Origin: Desulfuromonadales bacterium
GTDB lineage: Bacteria; Desulfobacterota; Desulfuromonadia; Geobacterales; Pseudopelobacteraceae
Length of the DNA stretch: 64,000 bases
NCBI GenBank assembly: GCA_016650295.1
Contig: JAENWA010000032.1
Coordinates: forward strand, 87,393 to 151,392
Direction: 5' to 3'
Shown here: in pieces, positions 18,004 to 29,809 of the stretch
Layout of the letters: each line of letters begins with the position of its first letter
Position numbering within the stretch: position 1 is the first letter of the stretch
Translations under genes and position numbers: made by a program
The notes under the pieces: generated by a model
What the model saw: the letters and a program-made list of their open reading frames with translations, nothing else
Databases searched by the model: none
Told to the model about the DNA's origin: nothing

Positions 18004-18800
18004 AGGTTGGACCGCCCACCGACCAATGCCTGTCGGACCAGTTCTTTTTGGACAGATGTCAGCCGCGGTACGGAAAGCAATTCCTTGATCGTGCTCTGTG
18101 GCAGTCCCGGCAGGAACAGTGTGTACCAGATGGCCGGAGTGCGCGGGTTTTTAAGGATAGCCAGGCGGATATTGGGCCGTCCTTTCCAGCGGCCGTTGCG
18201 GGCAACCATCGAGATCGTCTCGGCCGTGGAAGTGGGTGCGGTTATAAACTGGTGCACGGAGCCTTCTTTCAAGCGGGGATTGTCAAGGCAGGCTTCTACC
18301 AGTTGCGGCACCCCTTCGCGCAGGAGCGACGCGACTATGGCGGAAGTCCCGCGCCGGGCCAGGGTTATCTTGTTTCCCAGGGGCTGGGCCGGAATGCGCT
18401 GAATAACGATCCGTTCCGCCACCATGCGTTGATCGGGTGCAATACCGGGTATCAGACAGATTTTCAGAAGCTCGAAAATCGTGAGCTGCGGCAGCAGCGT
18501 TGCGGCTATGTGAGATGGGATTTCCGGGTTGATAATCAGGGCGAATTTGACCTGAGTGCCTGCGATCAGATGCTTGTGGGCATATATCGCGTTAAAAACC
18601 TCCTCCGTCAGACCCCGCTGCTTCAGAAGCGCCAGCAGGTGGCGCTCATCAAAAGCAGGATTTCGAAAAGCCGCCAACAATGCCTCGACAGGTGCTCCCT
18701 GCAGTATCAGAAACAATTCATCCTTGTCTGCGGTCAGGGCGAGTTGCAGGCGTTGTGACAGAATTTGATCAATCACCGCAATTTTTGCAGAATCTGTCAT
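18000..18800 (-). CDS. Conserved helical-repeat protein of unknown function
   Basis: A 266-residue soluble protein without signal peptide or membrane span. It is built of short helical units with recurring Leu and Pro positions (FRNPAFDERHLLALLK, CLDNPRLKEGSVHQF, LKNPRTPAIWYTLF), resembling HEAT or leucine-rich-variant repeats, which make protein-binding solenoids. I do not recognise a named family with certainty. It is translationally coupled to the NlpC/P60 gene, suggesting a shared envelope-related task. Confidence 0.75.
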   Translation of the reverse strand: MTDSAKIAVIDQILSQRLQLALTADKDELFLILQGAPVEALLAAFRNPAFDERHLLALLKQRGLTEEVFNAIYAHKHLIAGTQVKFALIINPEIPSHIAATLLPQLTIFELLKICLIPGIAPDQRMVAERIVIQRIPAQPLGNKITLARRGTSAIVASLLREGVPQLVEACLDNPRLKEGSVHQFITAPTSTAETISMVARNGRWKGRPNIRLAILKNPRTPAIWYTLFLPGLPQSTIKELLSVPRLTSVQKELVRQALVGGRSNL

Positions 18801-19037
18801 GAGGGTTTCAGCGCTCCGAAAAGCCGATGTAAAGCATTACGACGGTCTCCTGATGACCGGTTACGCTTTTGATGCTTACGAGTGCAAACACCTTGCCATC
18901 ATGTCAACAGCATCTGACTGTTGCACCCGCAACACCTTCGTGGTAGAGATACTGATAGAACTATGCGATAATAATCGGGTGAGAAACTTGCATGATAGTA
19001 ACGTTTTTCAACGGTCCCGGCAAAAAGGACGCCTCGT

Positions 19038-19892
19038 GTGGTGGTAGCCCGAGTAGAAAATAGTCCGCCGCTGCATGCAGAGATCAGTGACGACGAACTG
19101 ACGGAGATCGGCACGATTCTGAGCATGTGGCGCCCGATCAACATGTCTGTCTACAAGGACAAGTGCATGAAGCGGCGGGTTGCCATCCGGATGCGTTCCA
19201 CGCGCTGCAGTGATGCGGGCGAATACTGCAACCTGTTGCGGCAGAGCCCGCAGGAACTGGACCTGCTCCAGAAAACGCTTACCATCCATGTCAGCCAGTT
19301 TTTTCGCAACCCGTCCATGTTCGAAAAGCTGCGCTCGGATGTGCTGCCCGGGTTGTTTGGTTCCTGTAAAAATAGCGGCAATAACAGGCTGCGAATCTGG
19401 TGTCTGGGCTGCGCCGGCGGCGAAGAACCGTTCAGCCTGGCAATTCTCCTGCGAGAACATTTCAGCAAGGAACTTCGTACGGTACAGACCATTATTCACG
19501 GCACCGACATCGATGCGGAAACGATCACGGCTGCGCGGCGGGCTGAATATGGCGAGGAGCGCCTCAAGGATGTTTCCGCCCCTCTCATGGCCAGCTATTT
19601 TCGTCAGAACGGGTCCCGCTTTCGACTGGTGTCGGAGATACGTGACATGGTGACATTTCTGCAGGGCGATATCACCAAGACGTCGGCGTTTGAACCAAGC
19701 AATCTGGTCGTGTGCCGCAACACCCTGATCTACTTTACCCGGACTGATCAGGAAAAAATCCTGCATGGTGTTGCCGATATCCTGCCGATTGGCGGTATAC
19801 TTGTTCTGGGCAAGTCCGAGACCCTGGTAGGAGATGTTCGAAGACGCTTTGAATCAGTCTGTCCGGTGGAACGGATTTACCGCAAGTTATGA
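19038..19892 (+). CDS. cheR: CheR chemotaxis receptor methyltransferase
   Basis: A 284-residue SAM-dependent glutamate O-methyltransferase that methylates chemoreceptors. It has the CheR N-terminal helical domain (YKDKCMKRRVAIRMR), then RIWCLGCAGGEEPFSLAI as SAM motif I, GTDIDAETI, and VVCRNTLIYF. The GTG start has AAGGA 7 bp upstream. It heads a cheR-mcp-cheW run with no cheA, cheB or cheY in the window. Confidence 0.92.
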   Translation: MVVARVENSPPLHAEISDDELTEIGTILSMWRPINMSVYKDKCMKRRVAIRMRSTRCSDAGEYCNLLRQSPQELDLLQKTLTIHVSQFFRNPSMFEKLRSDVLPGLFGSCKNSGNNRLRIWCLGCAGGEEPFSLAILLREHFSKELRTVQTIIHGTDIDAETITAARRAEYGEERLKDVSAPLMASYFRQNGSRFRLVSEIRDMVTFLQGDITKTSAFEPSNLVVCRNTLIYFTRTDQEKILHGVADILPIGGILVLGKSETLVGDVRRRFESVCPVERIYRKL

Positions 19893-19940
19893 TCCAGTCC
19901 GGCTTACCAAACTGGAATTGAATGTGGAGGGACAAACACA

Positions 19941-21221
19941 ATGAGGGTTCCCATAGGTTATAAATTCATTATCGGATTTATTGTTGTCATTGCCGCCGCG
20001 ATATTCAGTCCGCAGCTGGTGGGAGCTCTCGGGTATTCTGCCGAAATGTCCGGCCTTCTGGCCTACGCCGTTGCCATGACGTTCGGTCTCATCCTGGGCT
20101 GGCTCTTCTCCAAAGGCTTTACCAGCAACATTGCCAAACTGGCCGAATCAGCCGATGCCATCAGCCGCGGAGATCTGACACGCGTTGTTGCCCTGCGGAC
20201 GTCGATTGTCCCGGATGAAACCCACGAACTGGCAGAGCTCATCAATATGATGGTTCAAAATCTGCGTGATCTGGTGGGGCACATCAAGAAAACCTCCGGG
20301 CAGTTATCGGCATCGGCCCAGGAAATCAACTCGACCGCACTGGAAATCAATGCCTCCACCGAGGAGGTGGCCCAGGCCATCGAATCTATCTCGCGCGGCG
20401 CTGAAACCCAGGCCGAAATGGCAGAGAAAAGCTCCAATACCATCCGCGAGATGGCTATCTCGATCGATCTGGTCGCCACCCGTGCCCGTGAAACGGCTAA
20501 AGCCGCCCGTGAAACAAGCATGACCGCTCAACAGGGCGGCAGTCTTGCCAGTAACTCCCTGGAGCGGATGAAAGACTTTTTCGAAAAACAGGAGACGATC
20601 GCCAGTCAGTTTGTGGTCTTCAACAGCAAGCTGCAAAAGGTCGGGAAAATTGCCGATTTTATCGGTGATGTGGCCCGACAGACCAATCTGCTGGCTTTGA
20701 ATGCCTCTATCGAAGCTGCCCGTGCCGGCGAATACGGCAAGGGATTTGCCGTGGTGGCCGACGAGGTGCGAAAACTGGCCGACGGTTCCGCAAAATCGGC
20801 TTCTGAAATCATCGAGATGATCGGTGATTTGCGTGAAGAGAGCCGCCATGTTCACGACGTGATTCTAGAGAGTTCGCGTACCATCAAGGAAGGTAAAAAG
20901 AACATTGATGTCACTGCCAGCGCCTTTCAGGAAATCCTCAAGACTGTTCTGGAAACAGAGCGCAAGGCTTCCAGCATCGCCGATCTTTCCCAGATGCAGC
21001 GGGAAGGGTCGGAAAAAATGGTTAAAGCGGTGGATGAGATTGCCAAGGTGGCCGATGACAATGCCGCCTCCACCGAGCAGGTTTCTGCAGCGACCGAACA
21101 GCAGCTGGCCGCCATGCAGGATATGGCCCTGGCGACCAAGGAGTTGACCCAGCTGGCGGAAGAACTCCTGACTGTCGTGGAGCGTTTTCAGGTTAATCCG
21201 GGTGAACAGCGTCAGGTATGA
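19941..21221 (+). CDS. Methyl-accepting chemotaxis protein without a periplasmic sensor domain
   Basis: A 426-residue receptor. Two membrane segments (about 8-28 and 38-57) are joined by only about ten periplasmic residues, so no extracellular ligand domain exists. A HAMP domain follows, then a long coiled-coil signalling domain with the conserved hairpin tip [32 protein letters not shown]. It probably senses membrane state or an intracellular cue, or depends on a partner. The cheW start overlaps its stop as ATGA. Confidence 0.9.
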   Translation: MRVPIGYKFIIGFIVVIAAAIFSPQLVGALGYSAEMSGLLAYAVAMTFGLILGWLFSKGFTSNIAKLAESADAISRGDLTRVVALRTSIVPDETHELAELINMMVQNLRDLVGHIKKTSGQLSASAQEINSTALEINASTEEVAQAIESISRGAETQAEMAEKSSNTIREMAISIDLVATRARETAKAARETSMTAQQGGSLASNSLERMKDFFEKQETIASQFVVFNSKLQKVGKIADFIGDVARQTNLLALNASIEAARAGEYGKGFAVVADEVRKLADGSAKSASEIIEMIGDLREESRHVHDVILESSRTIKEGKKNIDVTASAFQEILKTVLETERKASSIADLSQMQREGSEKMVKAVDEIAKVADDNAASTEQVSAATEQQLAAMQDMALATKELTQLAEELLTVVERFQVNPGEQRQV

Positions 21222-21646
21222 AGGATGACGTACGCAAATATCTGATATTCACATTGGCAGGCCGACGTTATGCCTTTGATCTGACGCAGGTGGCAGAGGT
21301 GGTGGAACAGCCCGCAACCTGGCCGATTCCGCTTGCCCCGCCCTGTTATCCCGGTGCAATGAACTTTCACGGCACCATCGTTGCAGTCATGGACCTGGCT
21401 ATGTTCCTCGGTCTTCCCGACGGCCATGGCGCGGAGAAAGTAATTGTTCTCGACACCCGCATTGCCGCACTGGCCTTTGTTGTAGAGTCTGTCATCAGGA
21501 TCACTCTGATGAATCAGGCCGGTCTTTCCGTACCTGCCGGCGACGAAATCTTTGTCATCGGGGAGTTGAACCTGCCCGAAGGAAAGGTTACCCTGCTGGA
21601 TGCTTCAGCCATTGCAGTACATACTGCCGAGACTATCAACTGCTGA
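21218..21646 (+). CDS. cheW: CheW-like coupling protein
   Basis: A 142-residue single CheW domain: [24 protein letters not shown], the [16 protein letters not shown] core, and a C-terminal DASAIAV strand. CheW links chemoreceptors to the CheA kinase. It is translationally coupled to the receptor, implying a dedicated pair. Confidence 0.88.
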   Translation: MKDDVRKYLIFTLAGRRYAFDLTQVAEVVEQPATWPIPLAPPCYPGAMNFHGTIVAVMDLAMFLGLPDGHGAEKVIVLDTRIAALAFVVESVIRITLMNQAGLSVPAGDEIFVIGELNLPEGKVTLLDASAIAVHTAETINC

Positions 21647-21732
21647 AGCATCGGTCGCCAAGCACCTCCCGCCCACGAAACAACCTCTTCTCAACCATGC
21701 AGGTATAATTATACAGCAACAGGAGCAAGACA

Positions 21733-22941
21733 ATGGAGCGCTCAGGTAATTGGGGGATCGGTCCGGAATCCGTCAGAATGGTGGAATTGGGGCATCCCTG
21801 GATCATAGCTGACAGCTATACGAAACGCTGGCCAACGGGTCAGGCTGGTCAGGTCGTGGAATTGACCGATAATGCAGGACGTTTCCTTGCATCGGCCCTG
21901 CTTGATCCCCAGGAGCGCATCGTGGCACGGGTGCTGGCACGAGAGCGGATGAGGCTTGATCTGGCCTGGCTGACCACACGCGTTCAGGCAGCCGTGGATC
22001 TTCGCAGTCAGCATGCCGGGCTTGGCGATACAAATGCATTCCGGCTGGTAAACGGTGAAGGTGATGGCCTGCCCGGCCTGACGGTGGACCGCTACGGCGA
22101 TTACCTGATGGTGCAGATCTACTGCAACGGCTGGCGTGCACACCTGAAGCTGATAACCCAGGTTCTGCAGAATCTGCTGCAACCGTCAGGTATCTATGAA
22201 AAAGCCCGCCCGCAGAATACCCGTGAACTGGAGGCCTCCAGCGAAACCAAGCGCTACGGACGTCTGCTGGCAGGAACTCCCGCGCCGCAGCAGCTGGAGG
22301 TGCGGGAAAACGGGCTCATTTTTCTGGTCAGCCTGGAGACCGGTTTGAATACCGGTCTGTTTCTGGACCAGCGCAGCAACCGTTGTGACCTGATGAAGCG
22401 GGCCGATGGCAAGCGTGTGCTGAACCTGTTTGCCTATACCGGGGCCTTTTCCGTTGCCGCCGCTGCCGCCGGAGCAAGCCTGGTGACCAGTGTGGATGCC
22501 TCGCCCGGGTATACCGAATGGTCCAAGGCCAATTTCGGGGCCAACCGGCTCAATCCCAAGCGGCATGAATTCATCGTGGGGGACTGTCTGGAGGCCCTGG
22601 CTGACCTGGCGCGCCGGAAAAATCAGTATGATATTATCCTGATGGACCCGCCATCCTTTTCCACCACCGCCAAAAGCCGCTTCACCACCCGCGGCGGTAC
22701 CTCCGACCTCGTAGCAGCCTCTCTGCCGCTTTTAACTGCCGGAGGACTTCTGATCGCCTCATCCAATCATCAGAAGGTGGATGTGGCCGATTATCTCAAG
22801 GAATTGCGCCGTGGAGCACTTCAGTCCAACAGTGACCTGCGTGTCATCTCCCTGGTTGGTCAAGCGGAGGATTTTCCCTATCTGGTCACGTTTCCCGAGG
22901 GACGTTATCTGAAATACGCGCTCTGCGTAAAGTCTGCCTGA
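21733..22941 (+). CDS. RlmI-like 23S rRNA cytosine methyltransferase
   Basis: A 402-residue protein with an N-terminal PUA RNA-binding domain (HPWIIADSY.. GQAGQVVELTDNAGRFLASALLDPQ split across about residues 20-60) and a Rossmann methyltransferase domain: GLFLDQRSNR, VLNLFAYTGAFSVAAAAAGA, and the catalytic DPPSFS. This is the RlmI/YccW family of rRNA m5C methyltransferases. AGGAGC precedes the ATG. Confidence 0.9.
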   Translation: MERSGNWGIGPESVRMVELGHPWIIADSYTKRWPTGQAGQVVELTDNAGRFLASALLDPQERIVARVLARERMRLDLAWLTTRVQAAVDLRSQHAGLGDTNAFRLVNGEGDGLPGLTVDRYGDYLMVQIYCNGWRAHLKLITQVLQNLLQPSGIYEKARPQNTRELEASSETKRYGRLLAGTPAPQQLEVRENGLIFLVSLETGLNTGLFLDQRSNRCDLMKRADGKRVLNLFAYTGAFSVAAAAAGASLVTSVDASPGYTEWSKANFGANRLNPKRHEFIVGDCLEALADLARRKNQYDIILMDPPSFSTTAKSRFTTRGGTSDLVAASLPLLTAGGLLIASSNHQKVDVADYLKELRRGALQSNSDLRVISLVGQAEDFPYLVTFPEGRYLKYALCVKSA

Positions 22942-22968
22942 AATGCCAACAAATGGTTTATAAAAAAC

Positions 22969-22995
22969 AAAAGCGCCCCGATCCGGGGCGCTTTT
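22969..22995. terminator. Bidirectional intrinsic terminator
   Basis: A 12-bp perfect stem (AAAAGCGCCCCG and its complement) with a 3-nt loop, with T-rich tails on both strands, lies between the convergent rRNA methyltransferase and asd genes. Confidence 0.9.
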
Positions 22996-23019
22996 GTTTG
23001 CAAGGGACTTTTGGCAGTC

Positions 23020-24117
23020 CTATTTATCAGTCAAGATTCTCATCATGCGGCGCAGAGGTTCGGCTGCGCCCCACAAGAGCTGGTCGCCGCAGGTAAAGGC
23101 CGACAGGTACTGCGGCCCCATCTTCATCTTGCGCAGACGACCGACCGGCACGGTCAGGGTGCCGGAAACCGCCGCCGGTGTGAGGCCGGCCAGGGTCTCG
23201 GCCTTGGTGTTGGGAATCACCTTGGCCCACTGGTTGTCGTTCTTGATCAGCTCTTCTATATCGGCCAGCGGCACGTCCTTGTTCAGCTTGATGGTCAGGG
23301 CCTGGCTGTGGCAGCGCATGGCGCCGACCCGGACACAGATGCCGTCAACCGGGATCGGAGAAGTTGTGCCGAGGATCTTGTTGGTCTCGACAAAGCCCTT
23401 CCACTCTTCGCGGCTCTGGCCATCCTCCACTTCGCGGTCGATCCAGGGCAGGACATTGCCGGCCAGCGGGAAGCCGAATTCCTTGATCGGCATACTGTCA
23501 CCCCGCAAGGTGGCAGTAACCTGGCGGTCGATCTCAAGGATGGCCGATTTGGGGTCTTTGAGCAGGTGTGCAACCGAACCGTGCAGGACACCCTTCTGCG
23601 AGAGCAGTTCGCGCATGTTGGGAGCACCGGCGCCGGAGGCGGCCTGATAGGTCATGGACGAAATCCACTCCACCAGTCCGGCACGGAACAAGCCGCCCAA
23701 ACCCATCAGCATCAGGCTGACGGTACAGTTGCCGCCGATGAAGTCCTTCTGGCCATTGGCCAGTGCCTTGTCGATCACGTTGCGGTTGACCGGATCGATG
23801 ATGATGACCGCGTTGTCCTCCATGCGCAGGGTGCTGGCCGCATCGATCCAGTAACCGTTCCAGCCCTGTTTGCGCAGTTCCGGGTGGACCGCCTTGGTAT
23901 AATCGCCACCCTGGCAGGTGATGATGATATCAAGTTTTTTCAGCTCAGCGATGTCCGAGGCATTCTTCAGTGTCCCGGCATTCATGGGGGCTGTCTCCCC
24001 AGCTTGGGAGGTGGAAAAGAAGACCGGTTCAATACCGGCGAAATCGTTCTCCTCTACCATCCTCTGGAGGAGAACCGAGCCTACCATGCCGCGCCAACCG
24101 ACGATTCCGACTTTCAT
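23020..24117 (-). CDS. asd: Aspartate-semialdehyde dehydrogenase
   Basis: A 365-residue enzyme reducing aspartyl phosphate to aspartate semialdehyde, the branch point to lysine, threonine and methionine. NADP motif GWRGMVGS at 7-14, catalytic Cys131 in [10 protein letters not shown], and a C-terminal catalytic region with [18 protein letters not shown]. It is the proteobacterial (E. coli-like) class by length and motif. It is 32 bp downstream of leuB and probably in an operon. Confidence 0.94.
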   Translation of the reverse strand: MKVGIVGWRGMVGSVLLQRMVEENDFAGIEPVFFSTSQAGETAPMNAGTLKNASDIAELKKLDIIITCQGGDYTKAVHPELRKQGWNGYWIDAASTLRMEDNAVIIIDPVNRNVIDKALANGQKDFIGGNCTVSLMLMGLGGLFRAGLVEWISSMTYQAASGAGAPNMRELLSQKGVLHGSVAHLLKDPKSAILEIDRQVTATLRGDSMPIKEFGFPLAGNVLPWIDREVEDGQSREEWKGFVETNKILGTTSPIPVDGICVRVGAMRCHSQALTIKLNKDVPLADIEELIKNDNQWAKVIPNTKAETLAGLTPAAVSGTLTVPVGRLRKMKMGPQYLSAFTCGDQLLWGAAEPLRRMMRILTDK

Positions 24118-24149
24118 GATCTGTGTTCCTTTTCTGACGTAGATGTAAT

Positions 24150-25238
24150 TTATAGGGCCGCGATAATTGCGTCGCCTATTTCCTTGGTATTGACCAGCTT
24201 CTCTTCAGCCTTGTTCTGATAGATGTCGCGTGTCCGGTAGCCCTGATCAAGAACTGTGGCCACGGCATTGTCGATGGCCTCGGCCGCTTCCAGCATGCCG
24301 AAGGAGAACTTGAGCATCATCCCCATGGAGAGGATCTGGGCGATGGGGTTGGCGATGCCCTGGCCGGCAATGTCCGGCGCCGAACCGCCCGAGGGCTCGT
24401 ACATGCCGAAGGTGCCTTCGGCCAGCGAGGCGGAAGGGAGCATCCCCAGGGAGCCGGTCAGCATGGCGGCCTCGTCGGAGAGGATGTCGCCGAACATATT
24501 CTCGCACAGGATCACGTCAAACTGTTTGGGCCACTTGACCAACTGCATGGCGGCGTTGTCCACGTACATATGGCTCAGCTCCACATCCGGATATTCCTTG
24601 GCAATACCGATAACCACCTCGCGCCAGAGCACCGAGGTGGAAAGGACGTTGGCCTTGTCGATGGAACAGACCTTGCTGCCACGCTTGCGGGCGGCCTGGA
24701 AGGCCACATGGGTGATACGTTCGATCTCCGGCACCGAGTATCGCATGGTATCAACACCGACCCGCTCACGTCCGACTCCGTCGATACCTTTGGGCTGGGA
24801 AAAGTAGATACCGCCGGTCAGTTCGCGGATCACCAGAATATTAAAGCCGCCGGCGATGATCTCTTCCTTGAGCGACGAGGCGCCGGTCAGGGAGGGAAAG
24901 ATAATGGCCGGGCGCAGGTTGGCGTACAGGCCGAAGATCTTGCGCAGCGGCAGCAGTGCGCCACGTTCGGGTTGCTCGTCCGGCGGCAGGCTCTCCCACT
25001 TGGGCCCACCCACCGAGCCGAACAGGATGGCGTCACTGGCCTTACAGATGTTAACGGTCGTATCGGGCAGGGCCTTGCCCTCGTTGTCGATGCCGGCGCC
25101 CCCCACATTGGCGTGGGTGCGCTCAAATGTGACACTGTATTTAGCTTCGACGGCATCCAGCACACGCAACGCCTCGGCCATAACCTCCGGACCGATGCCG
25201 TCACCCGGCAGGACCGCTATCTTGAATGTTTTGGACAT
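24150..25238 (-). CDS. leuB: 3-isopropylmalate dehydrogenase
   Basis: A 362-residue NAD-dependent decarboxylating dehydrogenase of leucine synthesis. Motifs: [15 protein letters not shown] near the N-terminus, the substrate block LRPA with GGIYFSQP, and the metal/NAD block [25 protein letters not shown], then [14 protein letters not shown]. It lies between metK and asd. Confidence 0.95.
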   Translation of the reverse strand: MSKTFKIAVLPGDGIGPEVMAEALRVLDAVEAKYSVTFERTHANVGGAGIDNEGKALPDTTVNICKASDAILFGSVGGPKWESLPPDEQPERGALLPLRKIFGLYANLRPAIIFPSLTGASSLKEEIIAGGFNILVIRELTGGIYFSQPKGIDGVGRERVGVDTMRYSVPEIERITHVAFQAARKRGSKVCSIDKANVLSTSVLWREVVIGIAKEYPDVELSHMYVDNAAMQLVKWPKQFDVILCENMFGDILSDEAAMLTGSLGMLPSASLAEGTFGMYEPSGGSAPDIAGQGIANPIAQILSMGMMLKFSFGMLEAAEAIDNAVATVLDQGYRTRDIYQNKAEEKLVNTKEIGDAIIAAL

Positions 25239-25278
25239 GAACTTCTCCTGAAATAAAAAATAAAAATCAAATTACAAA

Positions 25279-26445
<1,167 letters not shown>

Positions 26446-26533
26446 GGTGTAGCTCCTCTCATTCCTGCTTCTATCGTGGTTTTTGGATTAACTTCTGTGC
26501 AGTAAACCCGTTTGAATTGCGTCTGAATTACTG

Positions 26534-26562
26534 AATTTATAGTCAGGTGCCTGATTTGTCAA
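26534..26562 (-). promoter_or_regulatory. Probable sigma-70 promoter of metK
   Basis: On the minus strand TTGACA (26557-26562), 17 bp, then TAAATT (26534-26539). The spacer contains TCAGG-CA-CCTGA, a small inverted repeat that could be a repressor site. I saw no SAM riboswitch in the leader. Confidence 0.55.
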
Positions 26563-26745
26563 GCAAAGATAGCTTTGCAGCACATGGGGTGATCGAACGC
26601 TCTTTGTGCAGGCCGGGACTCCGCCCCGAATCCTGTTCCATGCGGGCTTACAGGGAAATAAATTATTGAAGTTTGCAGCTAAACCCCGTAGAGTACCGCT
26701 GTTTTCAGCACTGTAGCACCCATGACAAAGAGGGAGGAACAGACA

Positions 26746-27612
26746 ATGTCAGATCAGAATACCATCGGTGTTATCGGCGGAAGCGGACTGTATGATATGG
26801 AAGGGCTTGAGGAGGTCCGGCGGATTCGGGTGACGACTCCTTTCGGTGACCCTTCGGACGAATATGTCACCGGCGTGCTGAACGGTGTGAAAATGGTGTT
26901 CCTCCCACGTCACGGTCGCGGCCACCGCTACCTGCCGTCAGAGGTCAACTATCGCGCCAACATCTATGGCATGAAACAGCTGGGCGTACAGCGGATCATC
27001 TCCGTCTCGGCGGTCGGCAGCCTGAAAGATGCCATCGCCCCCGGACATATCGTCATCCCCGACCAGTTTTACGACCGCACCAAGGGCATCCGCAAGGATA
27101 CCTTTTTCGGAGACGGCATCGTGGCCCACGCCGGCTTTGCCGATCCGGTCTGTGCCTGCCTTTCGGAGACGCTCTACCGTGCGGCCCTGAAAGCCGGGGC
27201 CACCACCCACAAGGGTGGCACCTACATCTGCATGGAAGGGCCGGCCTTTTCAACGCGGGCGGAATCCTTTTCGTATCTCGCCCTGGGGGCGTCGGTGATC
27301 GGCATGACCAACCTGACCGAGGCCAAGCTGGCCCGGGAGGCCGAGATCTGCTACGGCATCATCGCCCTCTCCACCGACTATGACTGCTGGCACGAGCACC
27401 ATGACGACGTCACCGTCGAGGCGATTATCCAGATCATCCACCAGAATGTGGCCATGGCCAAAAACATCATCCGCCACGCCGTGGCCGATATCTCCGCTGA
27501 CCGGAGCTGCGCCTGCGGCAGCGCCATGCAGTATGCCATCATTACCGACAAGACGGTTATCCCGGCCGAGACGAGACAGAAGCTGGAACCGATTATCGGC
27601 AAGTATTTGTAG
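26746..27612 (+). CDS. mtnP: S-methyl-5'-thioadenosine phosphorylase
   Basis: A 288-residue purine nucleoside phosphorylase-family enzyme that splits methylthioadenosine, recycling methionine and adenine. Motifs: GVIGGSGLYDM, the phosphate-binding RHGRGHRYLPSEVNYRAN, EGPAFSTRAES, GMTNLTEAKLAREAEICY and STDYDCW. The start is the second ATG, which has GGGAGG about 10 bp upstream. A PfkB-type kinase follows after 417 bp on the same strand. Confidence 0.92.
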   Translation: MSDQNTIGVIGGSGLYDMEGLEEVRRIRVTTPFGDPSDEYVTGVLNGVKMVFLPRHGRGHRYLPSEVNYRANIYGMKQLGVQRIISVSAVGSLKDAIAPGHIVIPDQFYDRTKGIRKDTFFGDGIVAHAGFADPVCACLSETLYRAALKAGATTHKGGTYICMEGPAFSTRAESFSYLALGASVIGMTNLTEAKLAREAEICYGIIALSTDYDCWHEHHDDVTVEAIIQIIHQNVAMAKNIIRHAVADISADRSCACGSAMQYAIITDKTVIPAETRQKLEPIIGKYL

Positions 27613-28029
27613 GTTCCATGTTGACGTGCCTGCAACAGACTCCATACTGCTGATAATGAATGTATTCTGATCGCCTCCGGTCAGTTGATGACAATCAGCC
27701 TGCCGGAGGGCTCCAAAATAAATTCTCATCGCCTTCCTTCCCAGATTCAAGTCCCGTATTTGAACATTGCATGACAGAGTACTACTATTTTCTCGGCATG
27801 GCCCTGACCGTCTCACTGTTCGGCAAGCGGATCATCTGAATGAGTCAGCAGGAGCACATGGAGAAAGGTATTCCCAACCATATCCACTGGCCGGAACAAT
27901 CCTCTGTAAAACCTCACTGATTCAACTTTCGGGCCGATCAACCTTCATGATTGCAAAACAGTACGGTTTTGTATATCGTTACGTCCTGAATTGCCAGCGC
28001 ACTCTATGACAGAGACAGGAGAAATCGGA
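27613..28029. other. 417-bp gap between mtnP and the PfkB kinase
   Basis: No gene with supporting homology. Two tiny frames (27771-27839, hydrophobic, 22 residues; 27840-27920, 26 residues) have no good ribosome site and are not called. No riboswitch or strong terminator was recognised. Confidence 0.5.
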
Positions 28030-28947
28030 ATGAGCATCGTTGTTGTCGGTACCGTGGCCTTTGATACGGTAGAAACCCCCTTTGGCAAGGGAGAAAATGT
28101 TTTGGGGGGCTCGGCCACCTATTTTGCCACCTCGGCCAGTTTCTTTACCGATGTCTCGCTGGTTGCGGTGGTTGGCGAGGACTTTCCCGACGAGCATGTC
28201 AGGTTTTTGCAGTCCCGCGACATCAACACCGACGGCCTGCAGCGCATCCCCGGCAAGACCTTTCACTGGTCCGGTAAATACGGCTACGACCTGAATGAAG
28301 CCCAGACGCTGGATACCCAGCTCAACGTGCTGATGGAGTTCAAACCGGACCTGCCCGAATCATACCGGGATGCCGAGTACGTTTTTCTGGCCAATATAGA
28401 TCCGGACCTTCAAATGGAAGTGCTGGAGCAGGTCCGCTCACCGAAGCTGGTGGCCTGCGATACCATGAATTTCTGGATCTCCTCCAAGCCCGAGGCCCTG
28501 CGCAAGGTCTTGCAAAAGGTCGATATCGTCGTGATCAACGAGGGGGAGGCGCGCCAGTTTACCGGTGAAGCCAATCTGGTCAAGGCGGCCCGCCAGATTA
28601 TCGCGCTGGGATGCAAACGACTGGTTGTCAAGCGTGGCGAATACGGTGTGCTGATGTTCACGGCAGAGACGGTCTTTGCTGCCCCGGCCTATCCGCTGGA
28701 GACGGTTTTTGATCCGACCGGCGCCGGCGACACCTTTGCCGGTGGTTTCATGGGGTATCTCGCCAATACCGGTGACCTCTCCGAAGAGGGTATTCGCCAG
28801 GCGATCGTGTTCGGTTCGGTCATGGCATCCTTCAACGTGGAGGATTTCAGTCTCGATCGTATGAAGCGACTGGATTACAATGAAATTGAGGCCCGCTACA
28901 AGAGCTTCAAGGCGCTGACCAGTTTCCGTGACATCATCCAGCTCTAA
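28030..28947 (+). CDS. PfkB-family carbohydrate/nucleoside kinase
   Basis: A 305-residue ribokinase-fold enzyme. The N-terminal GG motif is NVLGGSATYFAT, and the C-terminal anion hole with catalytic Asp is DPTGAGDTFAGGF. The start at 28030 is supported by AGGAG 8 bp upstream. Its substrate is not fixed by sequence. The association with mtnP suggests a nucleoside or methylthioribose-related sugar, which is inference. Confidence 0.85.
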   Translation: MSIVVVGTVAFDTVETPFGKGENVLGGSATYFATSASFFTDVSLVAVVGEDFPDEHVRFLQSRDINTDGLQRIPGKTFHWSGKYGYDLNEAQTLDTQLNVLMEFKPDLPESYRDAEYVFLANIDPDLQMEVLEQVRSPKLVACDTMNFWISSKPEALRKVLQKVDIVVINEGEARQFTGEANLVKAARQIIALGCKRLVVKRGEYGVLMFTAETVFAAPAYPLETVFDPTGAGDTFAGGFMGYLANTGDLSEEGIRQAIVFGSVMASFNVEDFSLDRMKRLDYNEIEARYKSFKALTSFRDIIQL

Positions 28948-29042
28948 CTCGCTGATTTATTGACATTGTGTGGTTGATTTGCTACGTTTTACCAGCATTC
29001 AGGGCAGATTTCCTCCCGATCGGGAAACTCAGGAACCAGCGC

Positions 29043-29798
29043 ATGAAACGTGTCATCACCCTCCTTCTTCTCTTGGTCATAGCGGGCTGTGCCAGCGGGC
29101 GTGACCAGCAGCCGCGATTCGGCAAGAATAACCCTGCCGCATATCATTACCAGATGGGACTTTCCTACCTGGGGGAGCGTAATTTCACGGGGGCATTGAT
29201 TGAGTTGACCGAGGCTGAAAAGCTTGACCCGGACAATCCCGAACTTCTCTATAATCTGGGTCTGGCCTATATCGGTAAACGGCGCCCTGATCTGGCGGAG
29301 CAGCGACTGCAGAAAGCGATCATGCTCAAGCCGAACTATTCGGTTGCCCGCAATGACCTGGGAGTTGCCTATCTTGAGCTCAAACGATGGGACAGCGCCA
29401 TTCAGCAGTTCAAGATCGTCAAGGACGACATCTTTTACGAAAACAGTGAGAGCGCCACCATCAATCTTGGACTGGCCTACCTGGGCAAGGGAGACTATCC
29501 CAAAGCGCTGGTAGAGTTGCGAAGCGTTGCCGCCGGCAATCCGCGTAATCCGGTTGTTCACCTCTCGATCGGCAGGGTCTTGTTTGCCATGGACAAGACG
29601 GAACAAGCCGTCGCCGAATACAGGAAAGCGCTTGATATATACAGCGACTATGGTTCCGCTCACTACAACATCGGTCTGGCCTACCTCAAGCTTAATGATA
29701 AAGCTGCAGCCCGAGCCTCATTCAAGGAAACGGTCCGCGTCATGCCTGAGACGGATCAGGGGCGCTCCGCCTTGGAATATCTGGATCTTCTGAAGTAG
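29043..29798 (+). CDS. TPR lipoprotein, PilF/PilW-like
   Basis: A 251-residue lipoprotein: signal peptide MKRVITLLLLLVIAGC with the lipobox Cys, then about six tetratricopeptide repeats (YHYQMGLSYLGERNFTGALIEL, LYNLGLAYIGKRRPDLAEQRL and so on). It resembles PilF, the pilotin-type lipoprotein needed for type IV pilus secretin assembly. Other pilus genes are absent here, so the assignment to pili is tentative. It is 11 bp before the RodZ-like gene. Confidence 0.8.
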   Translation: MKRVITLLLLLVIAGCASGRDQQPRFGKNNPAAYHYQMGLSYLGERNFTGALIELTEAEKLDPDNPELLYNLGLAYIGKRRPDLAEQRLQKAIMLKPNYSVARNDLGVAYLELKRWDSAIQQFKIVKDDIFYENSESATINLGLAYLGKGDYPKALVELRSVAAGNPRNPVVHLSIGRVLFAMDKTEQAVAEYRKALDIYSDYGSAHYNIGLAYLKLNDKAAARASFKETVRVMPETDQGRSALEYLDLLK

Positions 29799-29809
29799 AC
29801 GAGGAACAT

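Noticed and set aside
26446..26745. Possible SAM riboswitch upstream of metK
   Set aside because: No S-box, SAM-II or SAH core was found. Only a promoter-like sequence is visible.
27771..27920. Two tiny tandem frames after mtnP
   Set aside because: No ribosome site, no known family and 22-26 codons only. Too weak to call.
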